DNA from: Glandiceps talaboti
Taxonomy: Eukaryota > Hemichordata > Enteropneusta > Spengelidae
NCBI RefSeq assembly: GCF_964340395.1
Contig: NC_135559.1
Coordinates: 24,755,072 to 24,819,071 of the forward strand
DNA length: 64,000 nucleotides
Reading direction: 5' to 3'
The notes beneath the pieces were generated by a model that saw nothing but the letters and a program-made list of their open reading frames with translations, was not told the DNA's origin and made no database searches. The number at the start of each line of letters is the position of its first letter. The stretch's first letter is position 1. A program made the position numbers and the translations under genes. Of this stretch, positions 1-12,600 are shown in pieces.

Positions 1-520
1 GTAAGGTTTATATTATTATCCTTGATAAATTTAAATAAATTCGTGTCGTCTGCGAATAGACGGAATTGAAATTGGTCAGTTGCATTTGCGATGTCATTAA
101 TATAAATTATAAATAAAATGGGGCCAAGAATCGATCCTTGTGGAACGCCACACTGTAACTGTCTATAGGGTGATGAGACACTATTAATTGTTACGGACTG
201 TTGTAGGTTACTGATAGCTTTTAAACCATGCTAAAGGGAGACCTCTAATCCCATAATGATGTAGCTTACTGATTAATATTTCGTGGTTAATAGTGTTGAA
301 CGCTTTTTTGAGGTCAATAAAGACCCCAAAAGTAGAAAACCCGTTGTCAAGATGATCACTAATTTCTGAGACCAAGTCTGCCATGGCAAGCTTTGTACTA
401 AATTTCTTACGGAAGCCAAATTGTGTGTTAATGAGTATACATGTATGTTTAATGTCAAGATAGGGAACAAGTTGCTTGTTAATGATAGATTCAAAGATTT
501 TACTGAAAATTGGAAGTGTA
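1..520 (-). pseudogene. non-LTR retrotransposon (LINE) reverse transcriptase fragment
   Basis: Minus-strand translation in shifting frames gives the core reverse transcriptase motifs in order: FGVFIDLKKAFNTINHEI (motif A, catalytic D) near 330-280, GVPQGSILGPILFIIYINDI (motif B) near 160-100, and FRLFADDTNLF (motif C, catalytic DD) near 75-40. Spacing and wording match the CR1/jockey group of LINEs. At least one indel is needed, for example near 220 where the reading FKSYL is lost. The element runs off the left edge of the window, so its 3' part is not seen. It is a dead 5'-truncated copy rather than a gene; the clade assignment is approximate. Confidence 0.9.
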
Positions 521-1497
521 TTGATAGTATTGTATATATAATATATACAAATGTTACAACAGTGTCACTATAAATACTATATATCAGGACCGTAGCCTGA
601 CCAAATTGCCGAGTAGTTTATTTAGTTCTCTCGGACACTCGTAACGATAACGTATGGCGGAATAGCGAAAAAAGATGAAGATGAAGATGTTGTTGACAGT
701 TTTCTTGTACTGAGCAATCATGTCAATGGCTCAACTCATGCCACTGGCTACTAGAGCCTGTCGATGTCACAGGATACATGGACAAGGAATAAATTCTGTT
801 CTTTTAGATGCACACCTACACCATTTTGACATCCTGTCATAACAGCTGTCCCATTGGATCTAAGACCGATTACTTTCGTAATATTTATATTATATATTAC
901 TTTGACATGAAATTAAACGTCAATAAAGTAATTTGTTTTCCAAGACATAGTGAAAGTATTTGATTCTGTACACCGTCATAAATTTTCACACCGAACACAT
1001 ACACAGTAAAATGTTGCAATTTTTCAGTGTGGGTTGTATGATTGGATTTTTTTTAGGTGACGTGTTTCTAATATTAATTTCCATTGCGTAAATACGCATA
1101 ATTTTGCATCGCCATGAACAATGATTCAGTCAAATCACGTCAAAAATACAAAGCTATCAACTATAAAAATAAAGACAACGAACCCCTTAATACTAGCTAA
1201 TACTAGCTACTACATCATATTGTCCTACGCATGCTCACATCATTTCTTTATTCAGCTCGCCATTTTGAAGACTCAAAAATTTCACCTAGCTGAATTATCG
1301 GAGACATATAACAGTTTGCACTAATTTTGCAGTTGCATCGATGTCTGAACCTGGAAGAGAAAGTAATAACTGACCTGAGGGTCATGAAAATACCCCGTCC
1401 AAGGACGGAGATAATATGGAAAAATATGCATCCGTGTCAAAATACCAAAAGCATCACGTCATGCACACAAGGGAGCCAAAAAATACCGCCAATGGCA
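521..1497. other. no recognisable gene
   Basis: AT-rich sequence. A 67-codon open frame at 1121-1324 has no recognisable domain, low-complexity content and no splice context. I see nothing else supportable. Confidence 0.4.
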
Positions 1498-2762
1498 TTG
1501 TAGTACAACTGTACAGTTCTTAAAAATGTTTATCCATATGCTAGTCAATGCTAAGAATATATTGTAGGTGTTCATTTACCCAGTTGCCTATCTAACCATG
1601 TTGCTATCTTTGCAATATACGTGATCATTTGGCTGTTACTATGGGTGTGGTCTTGTTGCTATGCATATTTACAAACAATTTTTAAATGTTTATTCATTTG
1701 TTTATTAATCCTCATTATCTTCGCAATATATGTGATCATTTTGCTGTTGCTATAGGTGTGGTCTTGTTGCTAGGCATATTTGAATACATTTTTTGAATGT
1801 TTATTCATTTGTCTTTCAATTCCTATTGTTATCTTCGCAATATCTGTGATCATTAGGCTGTTGCTATAGGCTTGGTCTTGTTGCTAGGTACATTTGCATA
1901 TTTTGAATGTTCATTCATTTGTCTTTCTATTCCTGTTATCTTTGCAATATATGTGATTCTTTGGCTGTTGCTATGGGCTTGGTTTTTTGCTAGGCAAATT
2001 TACATACATTTTTGGAATGTTTATTCCATTGTCTAAGAATCCCTGTTCTCTTTGTGAATACACCTTCATTTGGCTGTTGCTATGGGCATGGCCATGGTTG
2101 CTAGGGTATTTGCATACATTTTATGAATGTTTACTCACTTGCCTACCAGATTTTGTTATTTAACCAAAATATACTGCCATTTGATTGTTGCTAAGGGCGT
2201 GGTCATGGTTGCTAGGGCAAATTTTGTTAAAATGTCTTGAAGGAAATCTGCAGAATAACACTTTCAGAAACATCTCACTAAGTTTCAGACTCACTGACCA
2301 AGTACTTTTTGAGATATGAGTTTAGGACCATTATGCCCAGTAGTTTTTGAGTTTAAGTTTTTTGACCAAAAATCACATTTTTTGACCCATATCACAAACT
2401 GGTGGTAAGACCATTTTGATTTGAACAATTTCCTAACTAGACACCCAAGGTAATGGACCCACCAAATATCATGGCAATCCGTTCAGCGGTTTTTGACTTT
2501 TAGTTGTTTACATCCACAAACACAGACAGATGGACGCCTGGCGATCCCTATAGCACTAAAGTTTAAAGCTTAAAGTTTATTTATTTTCTAAAGTGCCTTT
2601 TCTATTCATTAATATTCAAAAGCGCTGTACATAAAATTTAAAAGCATGGTAAAACAATATAAAAAGCTAAAAACAACAAAGTGGTTACAATAATTACAAA
2701 AAGGCTAAAATTACTACTTAGTAAAAGACACTACTGAACCTCAGTTCAGTTGTGCTAAAAAA
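1498..2762 (+). mobile_element. TAGCACAACTG-ended non-autonomous repeat, copy 1
   Basis: The left end reads TAGTACAACTGTACAG and the right end CAGTTCAGTTGTGCTA, an inverted pair. Inside are degenerate repeats of a roughly 130-bp phrase (TTGGCTGTTGCTATGGGCGT with TTGCTAGGCA and TTTGAATGTTTATTCA), repeated about five times. A 3' part follows that recurs at 11210 and 51460. There is no coding capacity. Related copies or pieces lie at 6780-7606, 11210-11815, 12105-12600, 51460-51812 and 63775-63845. I infer a MITE-like or longer non-autonomous DNA transposon family; the superfamily is not identified. Confidence 0.6.
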
Positions 2763-2829
2763 GGGCATCAAAATCACCAAAAAGAACAAGGCCTATGAAC
2801 GTACATAGCACGTGCAATTACCTAGTCCA

Positions 2830-3112
2830 TTGAGTGTGAGTTCTAGTTCGAGCAGTAGCTAAAGTAGTAATAGTAGTAGCTCGAGTGATAGCAAGTTGAT
2901 AGTAACTCAAAATCATCAGGTAATGCCGATGACGGTGATAGTTCTGATAATGAGGAGGGTGACTTTGACCCCAAGAAACTTTGTAAGGAGGTTATCTAAA
3001 GCAGCAGTGATGGGAATTCCACTCAGTGAAGTCTTAAGGATGGCAGATTGGTCACGCTAGACAACTTTCACTAAATTTATCATAAACCAGAATATAGCAA
3101 TACCTATACACA
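2830..3112 (+). pseudogene. decayed tyrosine recombinase C-terminus (DIRS/Crypton-like)
   Basis: The frame through 2985-3080 reads VRRLSKAAVMGIPLSEVLRM followed by ADWSR, a stop, then TTFTKF. This resembles the C-terminal helix region of eukaryotic tyrosine recombinases, in which GVPLxxILxxxxWS precedes xTFxKFY with the catalytic tyrosine. Here the F-Y-H-K continuation is reached only after a 1-base frameshift at about 3080, and an in-frame TAG lies just before it. An acidic, serine-rich stretch (NADDGDSSDNEEGDFD) lies upstream in another frame. The copy is dead. It could belong to DIRS, Ngaro or Crypton elements; the inverted repeat that follows at 3190 favours DIRS. Confidence 0.55.
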
Positions 3113-3189
3113 GGCAGTTTAGACTGTTAACAATTAATAGATACGGACTGCGGGGCTTTAAACATAGATTATCTGACTTCTGTGTTAGA

Positions 3190-3266
3190 AATATAATTAG
3201 TAATTTTGCAAGGGCGCGAAGTGCCCTAAGTAAAGGTTGAATTATATGAGAACACAGAAGTGAGAT
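3190..3266 (+). repeat. inverted repeat arm, partner at 6386-6463
   Basis: Contains ATTAGTAATTTTGCAAGGGC then GCGAAGTGCCC and a stretch ending AGAAGTGAGATA. The reverse complement of 6386-6463 matches over about 75 bp with few differences. It lies directly downstream of the tyrosine recombinase remnant, where a DIRS element would carry its right terminal repeat. Confidence 0.7.
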
Positions 3267-3467
3267 ACATATATGTATAACAAATGTCCCACCCTCCCAT
3301 CCCTAAGAATCCAAGATTCTTATAACTACAATTTGTATAATATATTTCTCTCTTTTTTGATTGCAGAAGAGACTGATACAGTGATAGGACTCATTGAGTT
3401 AATTTGATGTAGTCAAGACTTGGAGGACATCAATTGGACAAGTGTTTGAATAATCTACAAATTTGTT

Positions 3468-5036
3468 AAGGTGATACATTCATGATGCTGTTGAACGTTC
3501 CATGTTTAACTTACCCTTTCGGTTGTTTAGGTGATACATTCATGATGCTGTTGAACGTTCCATGTTTAACTTACCCTTTCGGTTGTTTAGGTGATACATT
3601 CATGATGCTGTTGAACGTTCCATGTTTAACTTACCCTTTCGGTTGTTTAGGTGATACATTCATGATGCTGTTGAACGTTCCATGTTTAACTTACCTTTTC
3701 GGTTGTTTAGGTGATACATTCATGATGCTGTTGAACGTTCCATGTTTAACTTACCTTTTCGGTTGTTTAGGTGATACATTCAGACATGATGCTGTTGAAC
3801 GTTCCATGTTTAACTTACCCTTTCGGTTGTTTAGGTGATACATTCATGATGCTGTTGAACGCTCCATGTTTAACTTACCCTTTCGGTTGTTTAGGTGATA
3901 CATTCATGATGCTGTTGAACGTTCCATGTTTAACTTACCCTTTCGGTTGTTTAGGTGATACATTCATGATGCTGTTGAACGTTCCATGTTTAACTTACCC
4001 TTTCGGTTGTTTAGGTGATACATTCATGATGCTGTTGAACGTTCCATGTTTAACTTACCCTTTTCGGTTGTTTAGGTGATACATTCATGATGCTGTTGAA
4101 CGTTCCATGTTTAACTTACCCTTTCGGTTGTTTAGGTGATACATTCATGATGCTGTTGAGCGTTCCATGTTTAACTTACCCTTTCGGTTGTTTAGGTGAT
4201 ACATTCATGATGCTGTTGAACATTCCATGTTTAACTTACCTTTTCGGTTGTTTAGGTGATACATTCATGATGCTGTTGAACGTTCCATGTTTAACTTACC
4301 CTTTCGGTTTTTTAGGTGATACATTCATGATGCTGTTGAACGTTCCATGTTTAACTTACCCTTTCGGTTTTTTAGGTGATACATTCATGATGCTGTTGAA
4401 CGTTCCATGTTTAACTTACCCTTTCGGTTTTTTAGGTGATACATTCATGATGCTGTTGAACGTTCCATGTTTAACTTACCTTTTCGGTTGTTTAGGTGAT
4501 ACATTCATGATGCTGTTGAACGTTCCATGTTTAACTTACCTTTTCGGTTGTTTAGGTGATACATTCATGATGCTGTTGAACGTTCCATGTTTAACTTACC
4601 TTTTCGGTTGTTTAGGTGATACATTCATGATGCTGTTGAACGTTCCATGTTTAACCTACCTTTTCGGTTGTTTAGGTGATACATTCATGATGCTGTTGAA
4701 CGTTCCATGTTTAACTTACCTTTTCGGTTGTTTAGGTAATACATTCATGATGCTGTTGAACGTTCCATGTTTAACTTACCCTTTCGGTTGTTTAGGTAAT
4801 ACATTCATGATGCTGTTGAACGTTCCATGTTTAACTTACCCTTTCGGTTGTTTAGGAGATACATTCATGATGCTGTTGAACGTTCCATGTTTAACTTACC
4901 CTTTCGGTTGTTTAGGTGATACATTCATGATGCTGTTGAACGTTCCATGTTTAACTTACCCTTTCGGTTGTTTAGGTGATACATTCATGATGCTGTTGAG
5001 CATATTCCATGTTTAACTTACCCTTTCGGTTGTTTA
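3468..5036. repeat. 60-bp minisatellite, about 26 copies
   Basis: Nearly identical 60-bp units, each holding TGATGCTGTTGAACGTTCCA, TTTAACTTACCCTTTCGG and TTGTTTAGGTGATACATTCA. Changes are mostly single substitutions shared by neighbouring copies (CCC to CTT, GGTTG to GGTTT), as expected from unequal exchange. A 3-base insertion at about 3782, one extra T near 4061 and a variant last copy break the phase. Because 60 is a multiple of three, long open frames run through the array; I treat these as by-products, not genes. Confidence 0.97.
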
Positions 5037-5171
5037 ATAAATTGTGAACAATTTGCTCTTTTCAGAAGTTACCTTGTTTATGGACACAGAAGCTCTGTTG
5101 ACTGCTCACTCAATAAAGAACTGATGTGAGCATGCACAGGACAGTATTATGTAGTAGATACTATTGTGGGT

Positions 5172-6319
5172 CGCTTAAAAGGGTACGGGAAATTGTGTGT
5201 GTGTGTGTGTGTCTTTCTGTGTCACCATTTTCTTAGAAGTGGCTGGCTCAATTATAATGAAATTTAGTACTTATAATGATTGGCATAATGGCTAGACCTG
5301 ATTAGTTTTTGAGTGAGATCTGTTCATGTTAATTAGGGAAATTTGCATATAAATGAAATTAATTAAGCAATATCTTAAGACTGCATACTTCAATTTCAGT
5401 ATAATTTAGTATATTCGTTAAACATGACAACATACATTTGTCCTATAAAATTTGTTGATGTAACTTACAAAGTTAATGAATAATTTGCATAATTAATTAT
5501 TTTTGGTAATTAGGATATATCTTAAGAATGCATACTTCAATTTCAATATAATTCAGTACACACATTAACCATAACAATCGCATATGTCCTGTAAAGCTTG
5601 TTGATGTACCTTAGTGTTAATGAATAATTTGCATAAATAATGATTCTTGGTAATTAGGCTGCATACTTCAATTTCAATACAATTTAGTACATACGTTAAA
5701 CATAACAAAGTGCATATCTCCTATAAAAGTTGTTGATTTTGCTTAAAGATTTAGTGAATAATTTGCATACGTATATTCGTTAAACATGACAACATACATT
5801 TGTCCTATAAAATTTGTTGATGTAACTTACAACGTTAATGAATAATTTGCATAATTAATTATTTTGGTAATTAATATATCTTAAGAATGCATACTTAAAT
5901 TCCAATATCATTTATTACATGTTAACCATAACAAAGCGGATATGTCCTATAAAATTTGTTGATATAGCTTATAGTTTTCATGAAATATTTGCATAATTAA
6001 TGATTTTAGGTAACTAGGCTGTATCTTAAAAATGCAAACTCCAAATTTTAATGTGGTCCATATATCAACCATAATAATAAGCACCTGTCCTATGAAGTTT
6101 GTTCCTACAACTTTTACCTTTAATGAATATTTTGAATAATGAATGATATTCAGTAATTAAGCAGTATCATGCACTCTTCAAATTCTGTATAATTTGGCAC
6201 ATACATTAACCTCAGAAAGCCCGCTTGTCCAAAAAAGCCTGTTACCATAGTTTTTTTAGTTTAATGAGTTATTTGCATAATTAGTGATTCCTTTACGGGA
6301 GGCATTCAGTTTAAATCTG
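5172..6319. mobile_element. AT-rich repeat element G, copy 1
   Basis: Begins GGGTACGGGAAATTGTGTG with a TG microsatellite and ends TTTACGGGAGGCATTCAGTT near 6319. The body consists of about six degenerate 150-bp repeats built on TTTGCATAATTAATGATT, TCTTAAGACTGCATACTTCA and ACATACGTTAACCATAACAA. A second copy covers 35424-35512 plus 36467-37754, where element H interrupts it. Non-coding. Confidence 0.7.
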
Positions 6320-6385
6320 TTTTTTATAGTTGAAAGCTTTGTATTTTTCTGCGGATTTTATGACTGAATAAAGGACTATACATTG

Positions 6386-6463
6386 TTATATCTCACTTCT
6401 CTGTTGTCATATAATTCATGCTTCACTTCGGGTGCTTCGTGCCCTTGCAAAATTACTAATTAT
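6386..6463 (-). repeat. inverted repeat arm, partner at 3190-3266
   Basis: Reverse complement of the repeat next to the tyrosine recombinase remnant, including the segment corresponding to ATTAGTAATTTTGCAAGGGC. The pair brackets the minisatellite and element G. It may be the opposite terminal repeat of a DIRS-like element whose middle has been replaced. Confidence 0.7.
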
Positions 6464-6774
6464 AGTGATTGTTTACTACAAATATGGCTCAGTAAAGCTT
6501 TCATGAGCAAAAATAATGCTTCTTTTCTGCAATATTACTTTTAAACATGATTTTAAAAATTGACAATATGTAAATACTACACTGTATATGTGATAGGAAG
6601 GAATTGGCTAGATTTTGATAACTGACCCTGAAGGTCAATGGTCAAGGTCTCAAAAGATAAAATGGAGCATCTGTGTATTACAGTTATGAGTTATGCGGTA
6701 AATATTGATTTTTAACTCCAAATACGGCCACCATTTGGTGACATTTGTAGTATATATCAAAAATAACACAATGG

Positions 6775-7608
6775 CATTGTAGCGCACAACTGCACAGTTT
6801 AAAAAAATGTTTATCCACATGCTGATCCATGCTAGGTATATGTGTTCATTTGCTGAATTATTATCCAGTTGCCTATCCAGCCTGTTGTTATCATTGCAAC
6901 ATATTCGATCATTTGGCATTTGTTATGGACGTGGTCATGTTGCTACACATGTCTGCATACATTTTTTTAATGTTCGTCCACTTATCTATGAATCCCTGAT
7001 GTTATCTTTGCGATATACATCATCATTTGGCTGTTGCTTTGGGTGTGGTCTTGTTGCTAGGCACATTTGCACACACTTTTTGAATGTTTGTTCCCTTGTC
7101 TAAGATTCTCCACTGTTATCTTTGTGAAATACATCAGGTTCCCGGGCTGTTGCTATGGGCATGGTCATGGTTGCTCGGCATATTTGCATACATTCTTTAA
7201 ATGCCTCACTTGCCTACCAGATGATGTTATTTTAGCAACATATACTGGAATGGTCATGGTTGCCAGGGCTAACTGTGTCGAAATAACACTTCTAGAAAGA
7301 TCTCATTGACCATATACTTTTTGAGATATGTTTATGACCAAAATTCACATTATAATACCTAATTTGCATATCAATGACAAGATCATTGTGCTTAATACAT
7401 CTTCATCTACATTGTATACACCCCAAAATGCGTCCCCATTAAATTTCAGCCCATTGTACTTATTAGTTTTGGAAATAAAAGATTAAAGGCAATCGGTCTG
7501 GTGGTTTAAACTTTAAGTCGTCCACACATACACACACACAACAGACATACATACACTCGATGCCTATACTATAGCACTACTGAATTGTATCAGTTCAATT
7601 GTGCTGAA
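6775..7608 (+). mobile_element. TAGCACAACTG-family repeat, copy 2
   Basis: Starts GTAGCGCACAACTGCACAGT, runs through the same TTGCTATGGGC phrases as copy 1, and ends AGTTCAATTGTGCTGAAAAA after a CACACA tract at about 7525. Shorter than copy 1, with several internal repeats missing. Non-coding. Confidence 0.6.
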
Positions 7609-7609
7609 A

Positions 7610-10200
7610 AAATAAATTGACATGAACATATCTCCACATGATGTGTCACCTTTGTGTCAGGTTTGAAAGAAATTGGATATTGTATGTCTTATAAATGATG
7701 TATAATACGGACGGATGGACAAACTAATAAGTTTAAGAAGCTGTTGGAGAAATACAGACTGACCTCCATGACATTGCAATTTGCTGCTTTTCAAAAATAA
7801 TACCATTTAGTTCACCAGACAGTCCAATCCGTGGCCTCCGTGTTCATTTACACATGTATATAGAGATCTGAATAACTGAATCTAAGCCAAATCACCTTGG
7901 GGACTGGTTTGTACAACCACAGTCTGTTCACAAGTGACACATGCTATACTATTACGCATATATATAAAAGAAGCAGAAGTATTCCCAGCTTTAGAAATGA
8001 ACAATACAATAGATCATCAAACTACCCCAGTAATAAAATCATGGAATAATATTTCAGTTCAAATCTGTTTTTATTAGACGCTGCATAACTTATGATATAA
8101 ATTTCTGCATGAAATTGATTGGTTGCCCCAGGCAGTTTAAATTTTCTAACTGATTTTTTTGTAGTTCTCAACATATCTTACAATTTTCTATTTTTTGGTA
8201 TTAAGTAATTGGAATTAAATTAATTTATGTCCACACCAAAAATCAGGCACCCCAATGCAATCACAATTTCAACCTGTTATTATACCACCTAAAATCATTA
8301 TAAATCAAGCTGCAATTAACTTGTACAGTGTGTATTCTTGGTATTTTAACAACAATCAGTGAATATATTATATTGTTTGGTTGTCTACCGGTAATTGAAA
8401 AATGATACTCCATTTACAGCTAGTGTAGTTTTTACCTTCAATAAGAGAAGGTTATAATTTAGGGATGAAAAGACTGTCTGTCTGAATCATCATTTTCTGA
8501 AAAAATTCATGTTCAATTCAAATGTTCTTTAAGGTAATGGCTACAACTTTTATTAGGTTTTGGTAAACATTCTATGAATATTCATGAACTATTTGCACAT
8601 TTAATGGTTTTCAGTAATTAGGCTATATCTTAAGAATGCAAGCTTCAAATTCAATATAATTTGGTACATACATTGATGATAACAAAGTGCATGTCATAAG
8701 TTTGATAATATGGCTTGTAGTTTTAATGACTCATGATTCTCAGTATAAAGTAGGCTCTAGCTTAAGGTAGGAGGTGTCAAATTCGAATGATGTCAGCAAT
8801 GCAACTGTTGGCGCACCTGAAATGGGCACGCTTGTTACGATTCGAACGCGAAACAAACCCGGAAGTGTTTGGAAGTGAAGTGAAGTGTTAGATGTTTTTC
8901 GACTCCGAGCACTATACGTACTCTTGGAGATTTAGGGGTGAACGGAAGGTAATCTTGTATAATTAAGTTTCAGAAGTCTTTGCGAAGAAAATTAGCTTTA
9001 CTACCATGCATGACTTAAAAGAGGAAATGGTTTATAAATTTTTGACTTGATGAAATGTATCATCAATCAGTGACCACACTCCCTATATATTCCAAAAGTT
9101 GTTCTGTTGTCGGCATTCTGCTCTCCCAATTTTGCCACGATGGTCTACACTTGTTTGGTTTTGCTAGGGGTCTAGTAGTCCTGCTTGCATATGGCGTAAG
9201 TTGTCCCTTCCGAGTGAAACGCGTGCACTGTCTGCAAACAGGACCAGGGGTCTAGGAGTTTCCGACATGTATACATTCCCAATGGAACTCCTGGCCATTA
9301 TCCAGCCCTGTTTCAGTATAGTAACGTGTTGCCAATTTAAAATTAATGAATTTATAGTTTAATTTTCAGTAGATGTATTCAACCAAAAATAGATTATTTA
9401 TCATCAGTGTCGCCAACTATACTAGTACTTATAGTATTAGTCACTAGCACTAGTCACACTGACTCCAGTGAGTGTTTACTAATAAAGCCTACAGTTCAAA
9501 TTGCAACAAATTATACAAGTTGTATAAAAACTAATAGTAGTAGTATTTACATTGTCTCCCCCATGAAAGAAGTATCCATGGTAACAATACTATATGTTTC
9601 AATGAGGGGTTCTATTCTTGTACCCAAAATCAATAAATACATCTAGTAGCATATCTTTTGGTTCCTCACAGTGCAGTGCCACTTTATGCAGCGCTAGAGG
9701 TATGTATACTGGATGCCGTGTTGTTCAGTGGATCAACAGCTACTGATAGTATTATTTAATTTAATAGTTCAATTTGATGAGTTATTTTTCATAGTGACCA
9801 CACTTCGCAATAAACACAAGCAATTTCCTTACATGAAATCAACATCAACTGTTTCATTTCAACAATTGAGATATAAGGTGCAAGATCAATATATATTTCA
9901 ATGTAGAATGAAAAACTAAATTCTTTCACTTTTGGGGTGGCTGTTTTTAGCTGTCTAGCTCTCATCCTACAAAAACAATTTTACTTTTAAAGGGTCTGTT
10001 TGTACCCCTAAACATGCAATTATTGCTTTCAAAAAATTTCCCCAAATTAAGAAATGGAAGAATTTTCACTAAAACACAACACTAATTATAAAGTGTCAAC
10101 AAAAGAACTATTTTTTCCTCACTACATACTGCTTTGTTTGTATTCATAGCATTATTACATACTGTTTTGGAATTGGATGGCCATTTTCAATTTTGGCCAA
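7610..10200. other. gene-free AT-rich stretch with repeat scraps
   Basis: No coding region is supported. A fragment of the element G phrase (AGGCTATATCTTAAGAATGC) lies at 8610-8760. A short foldback element is listed separately at 9174-9250. Small open frames at 9055, 9407 and 9713 show no domain or splice structure. Confidence 0.5.
9174..9250. mobile_element. small foldback element with TAGTCCTGCTTGCA ends, copy 1
   Basis: Begins TAGTCCTGCTTGCATATG and ends TGTCTGCAAACAGGACCAGG, so the ends are inverted copies. Similar units occur at 14827-14937 and 50711-50808. The one at 14827 is absent from the otherwise matching copy B locus near 62350, showing that it moves. Confidence 0.6.
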
Positions 10201-10286
10201 TTAAGTTAGAAGGGGATGGGGGGGGGGGGGGTTTAACTAATAGTATTTAGCATTTTATCCTACATTGAACTATTGACCTACCCCTA

Positions 10287-10980
10287 ATGTGTTGATTTAT
10301 CATACATAATTATCCATTGATAACTATCTCTTGGTGCCTATGAGTTCTACTCTTATGCAATTTCATGTTTATTTTGTCCAAAATGTTGAAATCTGGATGG
10401 GGTGGGGTAATAGTTATGAATATTATGACCACTTTGGCATTTGGAGATATAAATAAACTCTGCACAGGAATAGTTTAGTTGATTTATCATACATAATTAT
10501 GTACTGACAACTATCCCTTGGTGCGTATGTGTTCCAATATTATGCAATTTCAAGTGAATTTTGTCCAAAAATGTTGAAATTTGGATGGGGTAGGGGGTCA
10601 TAATTATGAATATTATGACCATTTTGGCTTTTAGAGAAATAAATAAACTCTACACATGAATAGTTTAGTTGAGTTATCATACATATGAACTGATAGAAAT
10701 ATCCCTTGGTGCCTATGTGTTCCAATATTGTACAATTTCATGTGATTTTTGTTGAAATTTTGATGGGGTTGGGGGTCACAATTATGAATATTATGAGCAC
10801 TTTGGCATTTGGAGAAATAAATAAACTCCACATATGAATAGTTCAGTTGATTTATCATATATATGTACTGATAGAAATATCCTGTGGTGCCTGTGTGTTC
10901 CAATATTTTACAATTTCATGTGATTTTTGTTCCAAATGTTGAAATTTGGATGGGGTGGGGTCACATTTTTTACTGGCATT
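10287..10980. repeat. tandem repeat, 176-190 bp period, about 3.7 copies
   Basis: Units share TAGTTGATTTATCATACATA, TCCCTTGGTGCCTATGTGTT, TGTTGAAATTTGGATGGGGT and ATAATTATGAATATTATGAC. Repeat starts fall near 10291, 10478, 10670 and 10846. A poly-G tract lies just before at 10218-10230. Non-coding. Confidence 0.85.
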
Positions 10981-11209
10981 TTCAAGTTAGCATACACAAA
11001 ATGATTCTTGTTGTAAAATTACAAAGGGGCATTGGTACATTATACATATGTGCAAAGATAAACAAGCTCATTTTAATTTTTGTCAAAATTCAACAAAAAT
11101 TTCATAAGATATTTCTGTCGAAAATGTCAAAATTTAGATGGGTGTGGTGTGACCATTTCAATTCTAAATTTAAACGGACATGGTGACCCCATATTTTTTT
11201 GTCATTGAT

Positions 11210-11815
11210 GTCAAGATGTTTTAAAGAAAATCTGCAGAATAACACGTTCAGAAACATCTCACCAAGTTTCAGACTCAATGACCAAGTACTTTTTGAGATA
11301 CAAGTTTTTGACCAAACATGAACATTTTTACACCTTATTTGCATATCACTCATGGAATCATTGTATGATTAATATTTCTTCGTCCATACTTCCCTAGATG
11401 CATTCCCATTAAATTTCAGCCCAATTTGCTCAGTAGTTTTGGAATTACAGATTTTTAACCAAAAGACACATTGTTAGCCCTACTTTGCATATTACTGATG
11501 GAATCATCATGTCATGAACAAATCTTACTTTACACCCCCTTAAGAGTGTTCCCACCAAATTTCGTACCAATCTACCCAGTAGTTTCTGAGTTTAAGTTTT
11601 TTGACCAAAAATTACATTTTTTTGACCCAAATCACACACCTGTCATGCGATCATTTTGATTTGAACAATTTTCCAACTAGACACCCAAGATAATGGGCCC
11701 ACAAAAATATCATGACAATCGGTTCAGCGGTTTATGACTTTAAGTTGTTTACACACACAGATGCCGGGCGATCCCTAAAGCACTACTGAACATCAGTTCA
11801 GTTGTGCTAAAAAAT
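11210..11815 (+). mobile_element. TAGCACAACTG-family repeat, right-end fragment
   Basis: Matches the 3' half of copy 1 (AGTTTAAGTTTTTTGACCAA; GACACCCAAGATAATGGG) and ends ATCAGTTCAGTTGTGCTAAA. The left half is missing. Confidence 0.6.
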
Positions 11816-12084
11816 GGTAAAGCAGCTGAGATATAATAACATAATATTTTATGAAATAATGAATATAGATTGCAAAAAAATATGATAAGTTCATTTGGTG
11901 TTCTGGGGATAATCTTTAACTGTCTAAAATCATGCTGTAGTTTATTGTTGTAAAATCGACTTATTTTGACCCCCAAATGTACATACAATAAATGGTCATT
12001 ATCCTGAAAACAAAAGTGGTGACATAGTATTTTCTCTGCATTTTTACATATTCAAATATCAATGTTTAAGTATGCAAAGTATAA

Positions 12085-12600
12085 GAAAAATACCACCAAT
12101 GGCATTGTAGCACAACTGTACAGTTTTTAAAAATGTTTATCCATATGCTAGTCCATGCTAACAATAGATGTTCATTTGCTGAACGACTATCCAACCATGT
12201 TGCTATCTTTACGATATACGCGATCATTTAGCTGTTGCTATGGGTGTTGCTAGATACATTTGCATACATTTTTGAATGTTTCTGTTCACTTGTGTATGAA
12301 TTCCTGATATTATCTTGGCAATATACATGATCTTAGGCTGTTGCTATGGGCATGGTCTTGTTGCTGCCCACATTTGCATACATTTATTGAATTGTCTTTC
12401 AATTCCTATTATCTTTGCAATATACGTTATTATTTGACTTGCTATGGGCGTGGTCTTGTTACTAGGCAAATTTACATACATTTTTAGAATGTTTATTCAA
12501 TTGTCTATTAATCCCTGTTATCTTCTCAATATATGTGATCATTTGGCTTTTGCTATGGGCGTGATCTTGTTGCTAGGCACATTTGCATACAAGCAAGCTT
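12085..12600 (+). mobile_element. TAGCACAACTG-family repeat, left-end fragment
   Basis: Starts GGCATTGTAGCACAACTGTA, then carries about four of the TTGCTATGGGCGTGG phrases. It passes into element G type sequence at about 12660, and the family's right end is absent. Confidence 0.6.

Noticed and set aside
3482-5016. Long open frames (102-309 codons) through the 60-bp array
   Set aside because: They exist because the unit length is a multiple of three. The phase breaks at small indels, and no flanking gene structure or initiation context supports a protein.
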